From: Nocardia inohanensis NBRC 100128
GTDB taxonomy: Bacteria; Actinomycetota; Actinomycetes; Mycobacteriales; Mycobacteriaceae
DNA: 64,000 nt
Direction of reading: 5' to 3'
Assembly (NCBI RefSeq): GCF_001612945.1
Contig: NZ_BDBK01000016.1
Coordinates: 62,001 to 126,000 of the forward strand
Position numbers and translations under genes: made by a program. The first letter of the stretch is position 1, and each line of letters starts with the position of its first letter. This document shows, piece after piece, positions 41,222 to 49,444 of this stretch. The notes under the pieces were generated by a model, which was not told the origin of the DNA, searched no databases, and saw only the letters and a list, made by a program, of their open reading frames with translations.

Positions 41222-42474
41222 GTGCGCGCCACCAATGCCGAACGCAGGTACCACAATCCGGACGCCTGCGCCGGATCGAACCCGGTCAGCTGCCCGATGC
41301 GTTTGAGCCGGTAGTCCACGGTATTGGTGTGCACGTGCAGCAGGCGGGCGGTGCGCTGACGATTGAGGTTGTTGCTGATGTGGGTCTGCAAGGTCTCCAG
41401 CAGTTCCGGATGCTCGTCCAGTGGATCCAGCACCGACCCGAGATGGTCGCGCCCCGGACCCGGCCGGGTCAGCTGATACTCCAGCGCCAGTTCGTCGAAG
41501 CGGAACAGCCCGCGCACCAGGCGCAGTCGATGCACGATGTCCAGGAGCTCGTGCGCTTGGTCGGCGGCATCCGGAATCTGTTGCGGCGTAGCCGAAATCA
41601 ATGTCGCCGCAATGGGCACCCGCGCCGCCTGCGACAGCGCCTCGATCAATTCGTCGAGCTGCTCCTCCGGAATCTCCTGCGCGGGAACAAGAATCGTGCC
41701 GCCGTCCACGCTCAGCAGCGACAGCGCCTTGTCGGTGTACCGGGTGGCCAGCTCGGCCTGCACCCGCCGCAGCTTGCGCCGTGCCACCACTGCCCCGTCC
41801 ACGTTGGGGGAGTGCTCCTCCGGATGCTCCGGAATCGACACCGCCAGAACGTGATACGACTCGGCGATCTCGATCCCGCATTCGCGCGCCATGGTGGAGG
41901 TGCTGTGCCCGCCGAGCAGCGCCGAGGTGAGGGTGTGCACGGCGGTGTGGTGTTCGGCCACCACCGCCCGCATTTCCCGCACGTACGCCAGCGCCACCGC
42001 GGAGGTCATCCGATCCAGCAGCTCCACCACGAGTTTCGAGCCGTCCAGGATGTTCTCCATATCGGCGGCGGAGATCACCAGGGTGCCCTCGGGCGTGTCC
42101 GGCCGCCGATGCCGGGACAGCGCATTGGCGATCACCAGATTCGACCCGATCTTGAACCCTTCGTGGATGGCGTGATGAATGGTGTCGATGGGTATCCCCT
42201 CGCGCGCCCACTGCGCGGCCGCCTGCTCGAGCCGCTTGGTCTTCTCCGGGATATCGCGCCCGTCCAGCATGCTCACCGCCAGCTCCAGGCACATGCGGGT
42301 AATGGCGGTGACATCCCCGTGAATGGCGTCCCCCGGCAGCGTCCCGCACGGCGCGACGGTCTCCACGAAGTGCCCGACCATGTGCTGGGCGATCCCGCGC
42401 ACATCCTTCAACGGGGACGACATGGGCGAGCCCGATACGGTGAGCCCCGCCCGCCCCGGCATATCGACGGACAT
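41206..42474 (-). CDS. PucR/CdaR-type transcriptional regulator
   Basis: A 422-aa regulator. The N-terminal half is a helical RsbR/GGDEF-like sensory region typical of actinobacterial PucR-like proteins (HEGFKIGSNLVIANAL; VRGIAQHMVGHFVETV). The C-terminal HTH_30 motif is LLETLQTHISNNLNRQRTAR then LHVHTNTVDYRLKRIGQLTG. ATG 42474 is used; a later ATG (MSSPLKD) is possible. Overlap with the lipase gene suggests it may control it, but the target is unknown. Confidence 0.85.
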   Translation of the reverse strand: MSVDMPGRAGLTVSGSPMSSPLKDVRGIAQHMVGHFVETVAPCGTLPGDAIHGDVTAITRMCLELAVSMLDGRDIPEKTKRLEQAAAQWAREGIPIDTIHHAIHEGFKIGSNLVIANALSRHRRPDTPEGTLVISAADMENILDGSKLVVELLDRMTSAVALAYVREMRAVVAEHHTAVHTLTSALLGGHSTSTMARECGIEIAESYHVLAVSIPEHPEEHSPNVDGAVVARRKLRRVQAELATRYTDKALSLLSVDGGTILVPAQEIPEEQLDELIEALSQAARVPIAATLISATPQQIPDAADQAHELLDIVHRLRLVRGLFRFDELALEYQLTRPGPGRDHLGSVLDPLDEHPELLETLQTHISNNLNRQRTARLLHVHTNTVDYRLKRIGQLTGFDPAQASGLWYLRSALVARTYRAG

Positions 42475-42710
42475 CGGTGACTCCTTCCGCCCCGGGCAAA
42501 CCGCCCCGGGGACTGAAGAACGCTAACCCATGCGCCCGGCGGTGGTGCCCGCTTCCTCCGCTGCTGTGACCCGGCGCAGCGGGACGCGGACCGGATTGTG
42601 AGCGATCACAGGACGGCGCGCGCGGGCCCGTGGCCTCGAATGCCCAGGAACCGGCCGCAGACCTGCCGATCGTGATTCCCCACAGTGCGGGCCCCCGAAT
42701 TCAGTGCGGT

Positions 42711-43487
42711 TTACAGCTCTGCCAGGAATTCCGCGACGGCCTTCGCGAAACCCGCCGGGTCCGCGGCGTACACGAAATGATCGGTATTCAGCTCGACCAT
42801 GCGGGTGTGTGGCCGCCGCGCCACCATCTGCGCCGCCTGCTCGGCCGGGATCACGCCGTCGGTCGCGCGGATCAGTAGCGCCGGGCAGGAGCTGCCCAGC
42901 CATTCGGCCCAGTGATCGCCGTGCACCCGATGCTCGGATTCGACGATATCGGCCGGATCGAACGGCAGCCCCCAGCTCCCGTCGGCCCGTTCGCGCACCA
43001 GCCCACCGAAATGCGCTGCGAACGGCCCCATTTCGGCGAGCAGCTGCTCCCGGCTGGGCCCCTGGTGCGGCAGGCTCAGGATGAACTCGAGCGGATTGCT
43101 CCCGTCCAGCCCGAGCGCGGCCGCGCCATCGGCGTCGACGAAGGCCCGCACCCGCTCCGGGAACCACGCCGCCAGCTGGTAGGCGTTGATCCCGCCGAGC
43201 GAATGCCCCACCACCACAACGCGTTCCAGCCCCAGGTGATCCAGCAGTGCGACGATATCCCCGACATAACCGCGCCGGCTGTACTCCGCGGCCCGGTCGG
43301 AGTGCCCGTGCCCGCGCTGGTCGAGCGCGATGAGCCGCCATTCGGGGGACAGGCTCGCGGCGAACTCGGTGAAGCTCGCCGCCTCCGACATATGCCCGTG
43401 CAGCGCCAGGATCGGCCGCCCGGTGCCGCCGAAGTCCAGGTAGGACAGGGTGCGGCCGTCGATGTCGAATGCGTTGCGAGTGGTCAT
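42711..43487 (-). CDS. Alpha/beta hydrolase
   Basis: A 258-aa hydrolase with HGHMSEAASF (oxyanion region), DQRGHGHSDRAA, nucleophile elbow GHSLGGINAY, acid Asp near RATDGVIP and late His in NTDHFVYA. It resembles epoxide-hydrolase or lactonase-type proteins. ATG 43487 is used (MTTRNAFDIDG), preceded by GGGACC. The promoter carries a striking palindrome at 43530-43558, implying tight repression by an unlinked regulator. Confidence 0.88.
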   Translation of the reverse strand: MTTRNAFDIDGRTLSYLDFGGTGRPILALHGHMSEAASFTEFAASLSPEWRLIALDQRGHGHSDRAAEYSRRGYVGDIVALLDHLGLERVVVVGHSLGGINAYQLAAWFPERVRAFVDADGAAALGLDGSNPLEFILSLPHQGPSREQLLAEMGPFAAHFGGLVRERADGSWGLPFDPADIVESEHRVHGDHWAEWLGSSCPALLIRATDGVIPAEQAAQMVARRPHTRMVELNTDHFVYAADPAGFAKAVAEFLAEL

Positions 43488-43529
43488 TTCTGGTCCCTTT
43501 CGAGTGCGTGACACGACTCTAACCCGCAC

Positions 43530-43558
43530 TTAGACATTTGTGCAAGACATTTGTCTAA
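43530..43558 (-). promoter_or_regulatory. Palindromic operator upstream of the hydrolase gene
   Basis: TTAGACA (43530-43536) and TGTCTAA (43552-43558) form an inverted repeat with a 15-bp spacer. The decamer AGACATTTGT occurs twice in direct orientation (43532-43541 and 43545-43554), 13 bp apart. The AT-rich block stands out sharply from the GC-rich surroundings. It fits a TetR-like repressor site overlapping the promoter of the gene at 43487. Confidence 0.65.
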
Positions 43559-43583
43559 ATGCGGTTCGGGCCGGCGTCCGTGC

Positions 43584-44237
43584 TCAGGTCAGGTGGGTGA
43601 CATCGCCGTAAGTGACGAGCTCCAACCCGGATTCCACACGCTCCCAACGGGATATCGAGGCATTGCCGATCTGGTTGCGCTCGATGTCGAGGATGGTGGC
43701 CTCGTCCAGGTCGCCGAGGATGTAGCGGGCCATCACGACCACCACGTCGTGGGTGAAGATCAGGACGTGGCCGTCGAGTTCGCGAAGCAGCGTGCGCAGG
43801 CGCAGAGCGACATCGGTGAACGATTCCCCGCCGGGCGGGCGATAGTAGAAGCGGCTCTTGCGTTCTCGTTCCCGGTGCTCGAGCGGGAAATGGCGGCGGA
43901 TGCCCAGTTCGGTGTAGCCGAAGAGGACGCCGGTATCACGGTCACGCAGCCGTTCGTCCACTCGGATGCATTGGATGGGAAGCGATTTCAACGCCAGCTC
44001 GGCGGTGGTGCGGGCGCGGACGAACGGCGATGACAGCACCGTGTCGAAACGCCGGTCGCCCGCGCATAATTCAGTGCCTACGGCTCGTGCTTGCGCCCGG
44101 CCGAGTTCGGACAACGGGGTGTCCGCGTCTCGGCCGCTTTCGTCGAAGCGCTCCAGACCGGCCGCCTCATCGGCCGCCTTGCGCGCATTACCCGTACTCT
44201 CCCCGTGCCGAACCATAGTCAGCGATTCCAGCGCCAT
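43584..44237 (-). CDS. Histidine phosphatase family protein
   Basis: A 217-aa phosphoglycerate-mutase-like phosphatase. The catalytic motif RHGES is at about 10-14 (TMVRHGESTGNA). SSPFVRARTTAEL, ERLRDRDTGVLFGYT and the second His in IFTHDVVVV complete the site. It could act on phosphosugars or small phosphoesters; the substrate is unknown. It lies upstream of, and on the same strand as, the hydrolase gene, separated from it by the palindromic operator. Confidence 0.9.
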   Translation of the reverse strand: MALESLTMVRHGESTGNARKAADEAAGLERFDESGRDADTPLSELGRAQARAVGTELCAGDRRFDTVLSSPFVRARTTAELALKSLPIQCIRVDERLRDRDTGVLFGYTELGIRRHFPLEHRERERKSRFYYRPPGGESFTDVALRLRTLLRELDGHVLIFTHDVVVVMARYILGDLDEATILDIERNQIGNASISRWERVESGLELVTYGDVTHLT

Positions 44238-44284
44238 GCCATGACCCCAGCACAGAACGGCGGCGGTGTCAGCGGGCCGGCCTG

Positions 44285-44473
44285 GTGGCGCTGGGCGTCG
44301 GCTACACCATCCTCCTGGTGGCTGATCACCTCACTCGGTTGGGCATCGTGGTGGGCATCGGGATCCTGCTCGACACCTTCGTAGTCCGCACGGTCGCGAT
44401 CCCGGCATTGTTCGCATTGCTCGGCGATCGAATGTGGTGGCCGGCCCGGCCGGTAAAATCACATTCCGCCTAA
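44285..44473 (+). pseudogene. Internally deleted MMPL-family transporter remnant
   Basis: The frame reads AGLVALGVGYTILLV, like the MMPL helix VALGVDYTILLV with the proton-relay Asp changed to Gly. It then jumps directly to LGIVVGIGILLDTFVVRT and ALLGDRMWWPAR, the normal C-terminal end. Roughly the 60-100 residues between these blocks in intact proteins, and everything upstream, are missing. No RBS fits. It is a relic of an RND/MMPL lipid exporter. Confidence 0.65.
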
Positions 44474-44578
44474 TTCCGGCATTCGGCGCGTTCCGAATCT
44501 CGAATGCGCGCAATTCTGCGCCTCGCAACTGTGCGACCGGGTAACGTCGCGCAGAGTCGCTCGACAGTGAGGAGAATC

Positions 44579-45247
44579 GTGACCGAGACCGAGAAAGTGT
44601 CGTTGTCCTTCCCTCCGGCCGAGCCGCCGGCCTTCCCGGCCGCACAGTCCGAGGGCAAGGGTATTTCGCGGCGGCGACTCGCGGCGATCGCGGGCCTCCC
44701 GCTGCTCGGCGCGGGCGCCGGCACCGTCTATGTCATGCGTGACGGCGGCGGTGAGCAGACCGCCGCGGTACCGGGCACCACCGCGGCGAGCAAGACCGGC
44801 ACCGGCGGTCTGCCGACCCGGAGCGAACCTGCGCCGGGGCTGGCTCCCGAGATCTCCCGCATCGGCAGCCGCCATATAGCGGCGCTGCACGCTATTCATA
44901 ATTTCTTGAATCATATTTCCAGCTATGATCCGAATTCGCTCGACGCATATTTCGCCGGTGCCATAGATGCGACGACCGGAACCTATCGTCAGCAATTGAT
45001 CGACACGCAGAACGCCACCCGGCAGTATTTTCTCGCCACCAACAGCCGGAGCGAGGTGCTCGAATTCAATTGCGGATTGCGGGCGATTACCGGAAACACC
45101 GCGCTGGGCATCGGCTACGTCAAACAGTCCACCGCCGGTGACCACATCGCCGGTGCGGAGGTGTCGCTGACCGCCGCGGCGGTAACGGCCGAGGAGCAGC
45201 CCGACGGGCGCTGGCTGATCAGCGAGATGAAACGCATTTCAACCTGA
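44579..45247 (+). CDS. Mce-associated-type membrane protein
   Basis: A 222-aa protein. A cytoplasmic Pro-rich N-terminus (about 1-32) leads to one transmembrane or Tat-like segment after RRR (LAAIAGLPLLGAGAGTVYVM). A Thr/Gly linker and a SnoaL-like extracellular domain (about 95-222: HNFLNHISSYDPNSLDAYFA; RYxATNSRSEV-like region; DGRWLISEMKRI) follow. This is the layout of Mce-associated proteins. The GTG 44579 start is supported by AGGAG. There are no mce genes nearby. Local AT content is slightly higher than its neighbours. Confidence 0.72.
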   Translation: MTETEKVSLSFPPAEPPAFPAAQSEGKGISRRRLAAIAGLPLLGAGAGTVYVMRDGGGEQTAAVPGTTAASKTGTGGLPTRSEPAPGLAPEISRIGSRHIAALHAIHNFLNHISSYDPNSLDAYFAGAIDATTGTYRQQLIDTQNATRQYFLATNSRSEVLEFNCGLRAITGNTALGIGYVKQSTAGDHIAGAEVSLTAAAVTAEEQPDGRWLISEMKRIST

Positions 45248-45325
45248 TAATGCCACGATATAAATATGCGCATCATGGCATGAAAACCGGGTGTGGCCGG
45301 TGCGGCCCACCGGGGCGCCCTCCGA

Positions 45326-46633
45326 TTACAAGCGCGCCCCGGCGAGTGTGCCCGCGGTGATATCGGCGGGCGGGAGCCACAGGGTGGCAATGGTGCCGCC
45401 GCCGACGGCCGGTTCGATGGAGGCATTGCCGCCGTGCGTCTGCGCCACCCACGCCACCAGCGCCAAGCCGATGCCATTGCGCCCGGTCCGCCCGGCCGCA
45501 CCGCGATCGAAGGGATTGGCCGACATCACCGGATCGACGCCGGGGCCGTGGTCGCGCACGCTCACCCGGCCCTCGGCCACATGCACCTCCACCGGCGCGG
45601 CGCGGTTCACGGCGCCGTGGGTCAACCCGTTCTCCAGCATGTTCTTGATGGCCAGGGTGAGCAGCTCCGGATCACCCACCACCACGGTCGGATGCGCGGC
45701 CACGGTGATGCGCGGATCCCCGGCCTCCTCGGCGACCGCCTCGGCCAGCTGATCCAGCCGCAGCATGGTGCGTTCGGGGGCGGCGATCCCGGCCTGCATA
45801 CGGGCCCGCGCCAGCAGCCCGGTGACCAGCCGCGCCATCCGATCGGCGAGGCGCCGCGCTTCGGCGAGGGTCTGATCGACATCCTCGGGTTTCTTCGGCT
45901 TGGATTCGGTGAGCAGCTTCAAAGTGGTGAGCGGCGTACGCAATTCGTGCGCGGCGTCGCCGAGGAACTGCTCGTGCTGGTCGAGCATGTGCAGTGCGGC
46001 CCGCACGCTGCGCCCGGCCAGCAGATAGGCGGCCGCGGTGGCCAGCGCGATCAGCAGCGCGCCGCCGATCATCAACGCCCACACCAGTCTCCGATGATCG
46101 CCGGGATCGGTCATGGATTCGGCGGCGGCCAGGATGACCACCACATTGTCCCAATCGGTCCAGTAGATGGGTGTGGCCGCGACCCGCACCGACCGCCCGG
46201 TGATATCGGTGGTGGTGGTCAGCAGCGTGTCGTACATCTGCCCGTCCGAGTGGTCCTCGGTCCGGGTGGCGATGGTGGCGATATCGCTGTCGCTGGGCAT
46301 GAGCGAGCGCTGATAGGTGTGCGCCTGCCGCCACTGCTCACCCGGTTTGCGCACCGCCACCACCACCGAGGTCGGGCCCTGCGCCAGCTTGTCGTCGATG
46401 ACCGTGGTCAGGTCCAGGGTCTGGTTGTCGTCGTGCTGGATGGCGCGCGCCAGCCCGCCCGCCACCGATGCCACCAGCCGGTCCACATCGTCGGTGCGGG
46501 AACGCGAATCGATGGACGCCGCAACGAATCCCAGCACCAGCACCGCCGACGCGGTGATCAGTGCGACCAGTGCGGTCATCATCCAGCGCGCCCGGCGCAA
46601 CCGTGCGACGGCGGGGGAGCGATGCGAACTCAA
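45326..46633 (-). CDS. Two-component sensor histidine kinase
   Basis: A 435-aa membrane kinase. Two transmembrane helices (TALVALITASAVLVLGFVA and WALMIGGALLIALATAAAYL) flank an extracytoplasmic sensor of about 130 residues. The H-box is DAAHELRTPLTTL, the N-box NMLENGLTHG, G1 DHGPGVDP and G2 NGIGLALVAWVAQTHGG. The TTG start at 46633 has AAAGGA 6 nt upstream; GTG 46666 would add 11 residues but has no SD. It is the second gene after its response regulator, 55 bp apart. Confidence 0.92.
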   Translation of the reverse strand: MSSHRSPAVARLRRARWMMTALVALITASAVLVLGFVAASIDSRSRTDDVDRLVASVAGGLARAIQHDDNQTLDLTTVIDDKLAQGPTSVVVAVRKPGEQWRQAHTYQRSLMPSDSDIATIATRTEDHSDGQMYDTLLTTTTDITGRSVRVAATPIYWTDWDNVVVILAAAESMTDPGDHRRLVWALMIGGALLIALATAAAYLLAGRSVRAALHMLDQHEQFLGDAAHELRTPLTTLKLLTESKPKKPEDVDQTLAEARRLADRMARLVTGLLARARMQAGIAAPERTMLRLDQLAEAVAEEAGDPRITVAAHPTVVVGDPELLTLAIKNMLENGLTHGAVNRAAPVEVHVAEGRVSVRDHGPGVDPVMSANPFDRGAAGRTGRNGIGLALVAWVAQTHGGNASIEPAVGGGTIATLWLPPADITAGTLAGARL

Positions 46634-46688
46634 GCTGTTTCCTTTCGGTCCTGCGTGATCGGGCACGCCTGCACGCGGCGGGTGACAC

Positions 46689-47348
46689 TCACGCCGGCAC
46701 CACGAATCCGGTGCCGCGCACCGTCTCGATCACGCACGGCTCGCCGAGTTTGCGGCGCAGCTTGGCCACCACCGCGTCCACCACATTCGATGCGGGCTCG
46801 GCCATTTCGTCCCAGCAGCATTCGATGAGCTCGGTGCGGGTCACCACGCTGCCGCGCCGCGCCGCCATCAATTCCAGCACCGCGAACTCCTTGGGCGTGA
46901 GCGTCAGCATCACCCCGCCGCGCGTCACCCGCCGCCGCATCAGGTCGATGTCGATGTCGCCCAACGACATTCGTGACGCGGTCGGCTGCTGCTGCCGGCG
47001 GCACAGCGCTCGCACCCGCATCACCAGTTCGGGTAGCGCGAACGGCTTCGTCAGATAGTCGTCGGCGCCCTGCTCGAATCCGGCCAGCCGGTCGTGCAGG
47101 CCGTCGCGGCCGGTGAGGATGAGCGCCGGCACCGTATGCCCGGCCCGGCGTACCCGCGCCACCAGATCCAGTCCGTCCCCGTCCGGCAGCCCGCGGTCCA
47201 CGACCAGGCAGTCGTAGCGATTGACCGCTATCTTGAAATCACCGTCGGCCATGTCCCGGGCCAGGTCGACCGCGAACCCCGCCGATCGCAACCCGTCGGT
47301 TACCTCACGGCCGAGCTGCGGATCGTCCTCTATCACCAAAACACGCAC
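46689..47348 (-). CDS. OmpR-family response regulator
   Basis: A 219-aa regulator with receiver domain acidic residues ED (8-9), phosphoacceptor Asp51 (CLVVDRGLPDG), Thr in LILTGRDG and Lys in YLTKPFALPE, then a C-terminal winged helix (TPKEFAVLELMAARRG; DAVVAKLRRKLG; VRGTGFVVP). GTG 47348 is taken: TAATCT lies 8 nt upstream (complement of 47357-47362), suggesting a leaderless mRNA. The longer open frame is shadow sequence. Confidence 0.93.
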   Translation of the reverse strand: MRVLVIEDDPQLGREVTDGLRSAGFAVDLARDMADGDFKIAVNRYDCLVVDRGLPDGDGLDLVARVRRAGHTVPALILTGRDGLHDRLAGFEQGADDYLTKPFALPELVMRVRALCRRQQQPTASRMSLGDIDIDLMRRRVTRGGVMLTLTPKEFAVLELMAARRGSVVTRTELIECCWDEMAEPASNVVDAVVAKLRRKLGEPCVIETVRGTGFVVPA

Positions 47349-47475
47349 AGAGGCAGAGATTAGACGTCGCTGGACTAGCGCCCAACTGGTACGGACCGGT
47401 CGTGACCCGGAAATGATCGGAAAATGATAGAACCGGGAACTCGCCCGGAATAACCCCCGGTGCGCGCGTGGTTTC

Positions 47476-47748
47476 AGCGATAAGGGTATCCTGCACAAGG
47501 ATGCTTTGCGTCGTTCGCCGAATCCCGCGAACGACTCCACCCGCGCTCGGCGGGTGACCATGACGGTGCGCGACGGCTTCGAGGAGGTGGGTTGCATGCG
47601 TAGCGAACCCCCCAGTCGAAGGCCGCGCGGCGCCCGCCTTTCTTCCTGCCGGTAGTTCCTTCGCGGCAGCGGGGTGGGTGCCTCGCGGTGTGACCTGGAG
47701 TTTCCATCCGTTCACCCCTGACTCGCCTATCCCGGCTGAGGTTCCGCC
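47476..47748 (+). promoter_or_regulatory. Long structured leader of mgtE
   Basis: The 400-bp region between the divergent response regulator and mgtE carries many GC stems (for example CTGCCG...CGGCAG at about 47646-47676, and GGTTGC...GCGAACC around the uORF start). It also carries a 19-codon uORF with a perfect SD. No M-box core sequence was recognised. Mg2+ transporter genes are often controlled by such leaders, so a regulatory role is likely but the class is unknown. Confidence 0.45.
47596..47655 (+). CDS. 19-aa leader peptide (uORF) of mgtE
   Basis: ATG 47596 has a near-perfect SD (GAGGAGGTGG, spacing about 8) and encodes MRSEPPSRRPRGARLSSCR, then a stop. Glu-Pro-Pro near the start and many Arg recall Mg2+-responsive leader peptides of mgtA/mgtC systems, where acidic-proline codons make ribosomes pause when Mg2+ is low. 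It ends 93 nt before mgtE. Regulation is inferred. Confidence 0.5.
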   Translation: MRSEPPSRRPRGARLSSCR

Positions 47749-49212
47749 ATGACGCAGACCGATCTGCCCGTCGTTTCGACGCTGCCCGCCGTCGCCACGC
47801 TGCCCGTTCGTCCGATGACCGAGGTGGCCCCGATGACCGACGATTTCGAAGCACTCGACAGTGCGCGCGATTCCCTTGTCTCCCAAGGCAAATCGCTGCG
47901 CGACATCGTCGACTGCCATCACCTGGCCGCCACCACCGAGTGGCTGGACAATCACGCGCCGCACGTCATCGCCGACGAGCTCGCCCGCATGGATGCCGTC
48001 AGCGCGGGCATGGCCTTCCGCCTGCTCGACAAGGACCGCGCCCTCGACGTGTTCGAGGAGCTGGAGCCGATCGATCAGCAGCAGATCCTGACCGGGCTGC
48101 GCGATCAGAGCTTCCGCGACCTGGTCGAGGAGATGGATCCCGACGATCGCGCCCGCATGCTGCGCGAGGCCCCGGCCAAGGTGGCCAAGAAGGTGCTCGC
48201 CGGGCTCAGCGCCGAGGAGCGCCGCATGACGGCGATCCTGCTGGGCTACCCGGAGGGGTCGGTCGGTTTCTATATGACGCCGGAAGTGATTGCGCTGCCG
48301 CGTAATCTGCCGATCGCGCAGGCCTTGCAGATGGTCCGCACCGAGGGCGGCAAGGCCGAAACCGTCTACACCCTGCCGGTGGTGGACGCCGGTCGGCGGC
48401 TCATCGGCGTGGTGGAGCTGCGCGACCTGGTGCTCAGTTCCCCCGACGCGATGATCGCCGATCTCGTCGAGGCCGAGCCGATGCGCGCCCGCGCCACCGA
48501 CTCCGCGGAGAAGGCGGCCCGGCTCATGCAGGGCGCGAACCTGATCAACCTGCCGGTGGTGGACAGTGAGGACCGGCTGGTCGGGCTGCTCACCATCGAC
48601 GACGCCATCGAGGTCATCGAGGCGGCCGACTCCGAGGATGTGGCGCGGCAGGCCGGCACCACCCCGTGGGCCGGTCACTACATGGCCGCGGGCGTCTTCC
48701 AGCTGGCCCGCTACCGGGCGCTGTGGCTGATGCTGCTGCTGGTCGCGGCCACCCTCACCGTCACCGTCACCGATTACTTCGAGCCGACCCTGGAGCAGGC
48801 CGCGCATCTGGCCCTGTTCATTCCGCTGCTGATCGGCGCGGGCGGTAACGCGGGGGCGCAGGCGGCGACCTCCTGCGTGCGCGCGCTGGCCGTCGGCGAG
48901 GTGCGGGTCTCGGACCTGTTCAAGGTGATCTGGCGGGAATGCCGGGTGGGTTTGCTGCTCGGGGCGATGCTGGCGGTGGCCGGCCTGGTCATCGGGGCGA
49001 TCTTCGTGGAGGCCAAAATCGCGGTGGTGGTGGCGATTACGCTCGTCGTCATCTGCGGCTGGGCGGCCACCATCGGCGGCACCATGCCGCTGCTGGCCAA
49101 GAAGCTGCGCATCGATCCGGCGGTGATCTCCGCGCCCATGGTGACCACGCTGGTGGATGCCACCGGCCTGATCATCTACTTCATGACGGCGAAGGTGGTG
49201 CTGGGCATCTGA
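47749..49212 (+). CDS. mgtE: Magnesium transporter MgtE
   Basis: A 487-aa Mg2+ channel/transporter. It contains the N-terminal MgtE superhelical domain (about 50-165), two CBS domains (GFYMTPEVIALPRNLPIAQA; VVELRDLVLSS and VGLLTIDDAIEVIE) and a C-terminal pore domain of about five helices with the signature GAGGNAGAQAATSCVRALA. ATG 47749 follows GAGG by 7 nt. The CBS/N domains gate the pore according to cytosolic Mg2+. It is divergent from the two-component system, which may regulate it or may be unrelated. Confidence 0.95.
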   Translation: MTQTDLPVVSTLPAVATLPVRPMTEVAPMTDDFEALDSARDSLVSQGKSLRDIVDCHHLAATTEWLDNHAPHVIADELARMDAVSAGMAFRLLDKDRALDVFEELEPIDQQQILTGLRDQSFRDLVEEMDPDDRARMLREAPAKVAKKVLAGLSAEERRMTAILLGYPEGSVGFYMTPEVIALPRNLPIAQALQMVRTEGGKAETVYTLPVVDAGRRLIGVVELRDLVLSSPDAMIADLVEAEPMRARATDSAEKAARLMQGANLINLPVVDSEDRLVGLLTIDDAIEVIEAADSEDVARQAGTTPWAGHYMAAGVFQLARYRALWLMLLLVAATLTVTVTDYFEPTLEQAAHLALFIPLLIGAGGNAGAQAATSCVRALAVGEVRVSDLFKVIWRECRVGLLLGAMLAVAGLVIGAIFVEAKIAVVVAITLVVICGWAATIGGTMPLLAKKLRIDPAVISAPMVTTLVDATGLIIYFMTAKVVLGI

Positions 49213-49234
49213 CCAGCGTCCCATTGGCAAACAT

Positions 49235-49264
49235 CGGCGGGGCAGCCCTAGGGCTGCCCCGCCG
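49235..49264. terminator. 30-bp perfect palindrome after mgtE
   Basis: CGGCGGGGCAGCCC, TA, GGGCTGCCCCGCCG: a perfect 14-bp stem 23 bp after the mgtE stop. There is no T-tract. It is likely the mgtE terminator. Confidence 0.8.
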
Positions 49265-49363
49265 AGTTGTGACGGATTGCACGGCTGTAATTTTCCGGTC
49301 CGGGGCGTGCTGAGGCGCACGCCTTTCCGGGTTCGCGCCGGTCGGCGCGCCGGCAACGCGAAA

Positions 49364-49411
49364 TAACAAGGTGTTGTGTTGCTCCTCGGCAGCCGACACC
49401 AATGGTAGTGT
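49364..49411 (+). promoter_or_regulatory. Pair of NrdR-like boxes upstream of nrdF
   Basis: TAACAAGGTGTTGTGT (49364-49379) and ACACCAATGGTAGTGT (49396-49411) each match the NrdR consensus at about 11 of 16 positions. They are spaced 32 bp centre to centre, exactly as at nrdH. They lie 34-81 bp before the nrdF start, in position for repression. Confidence 0.65.
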
Positions 49412-49444
49412 TCAGGGCACGACGGCATGGGGTGAGCGGAGAGG

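Noticed and set aside
47476..47748. M-box (ykoK) riboswitch ahead of mgtE
   Set aside because: None of the conserved M-box core sequences could be recognised; only generic GC stems and a uORF are visible.
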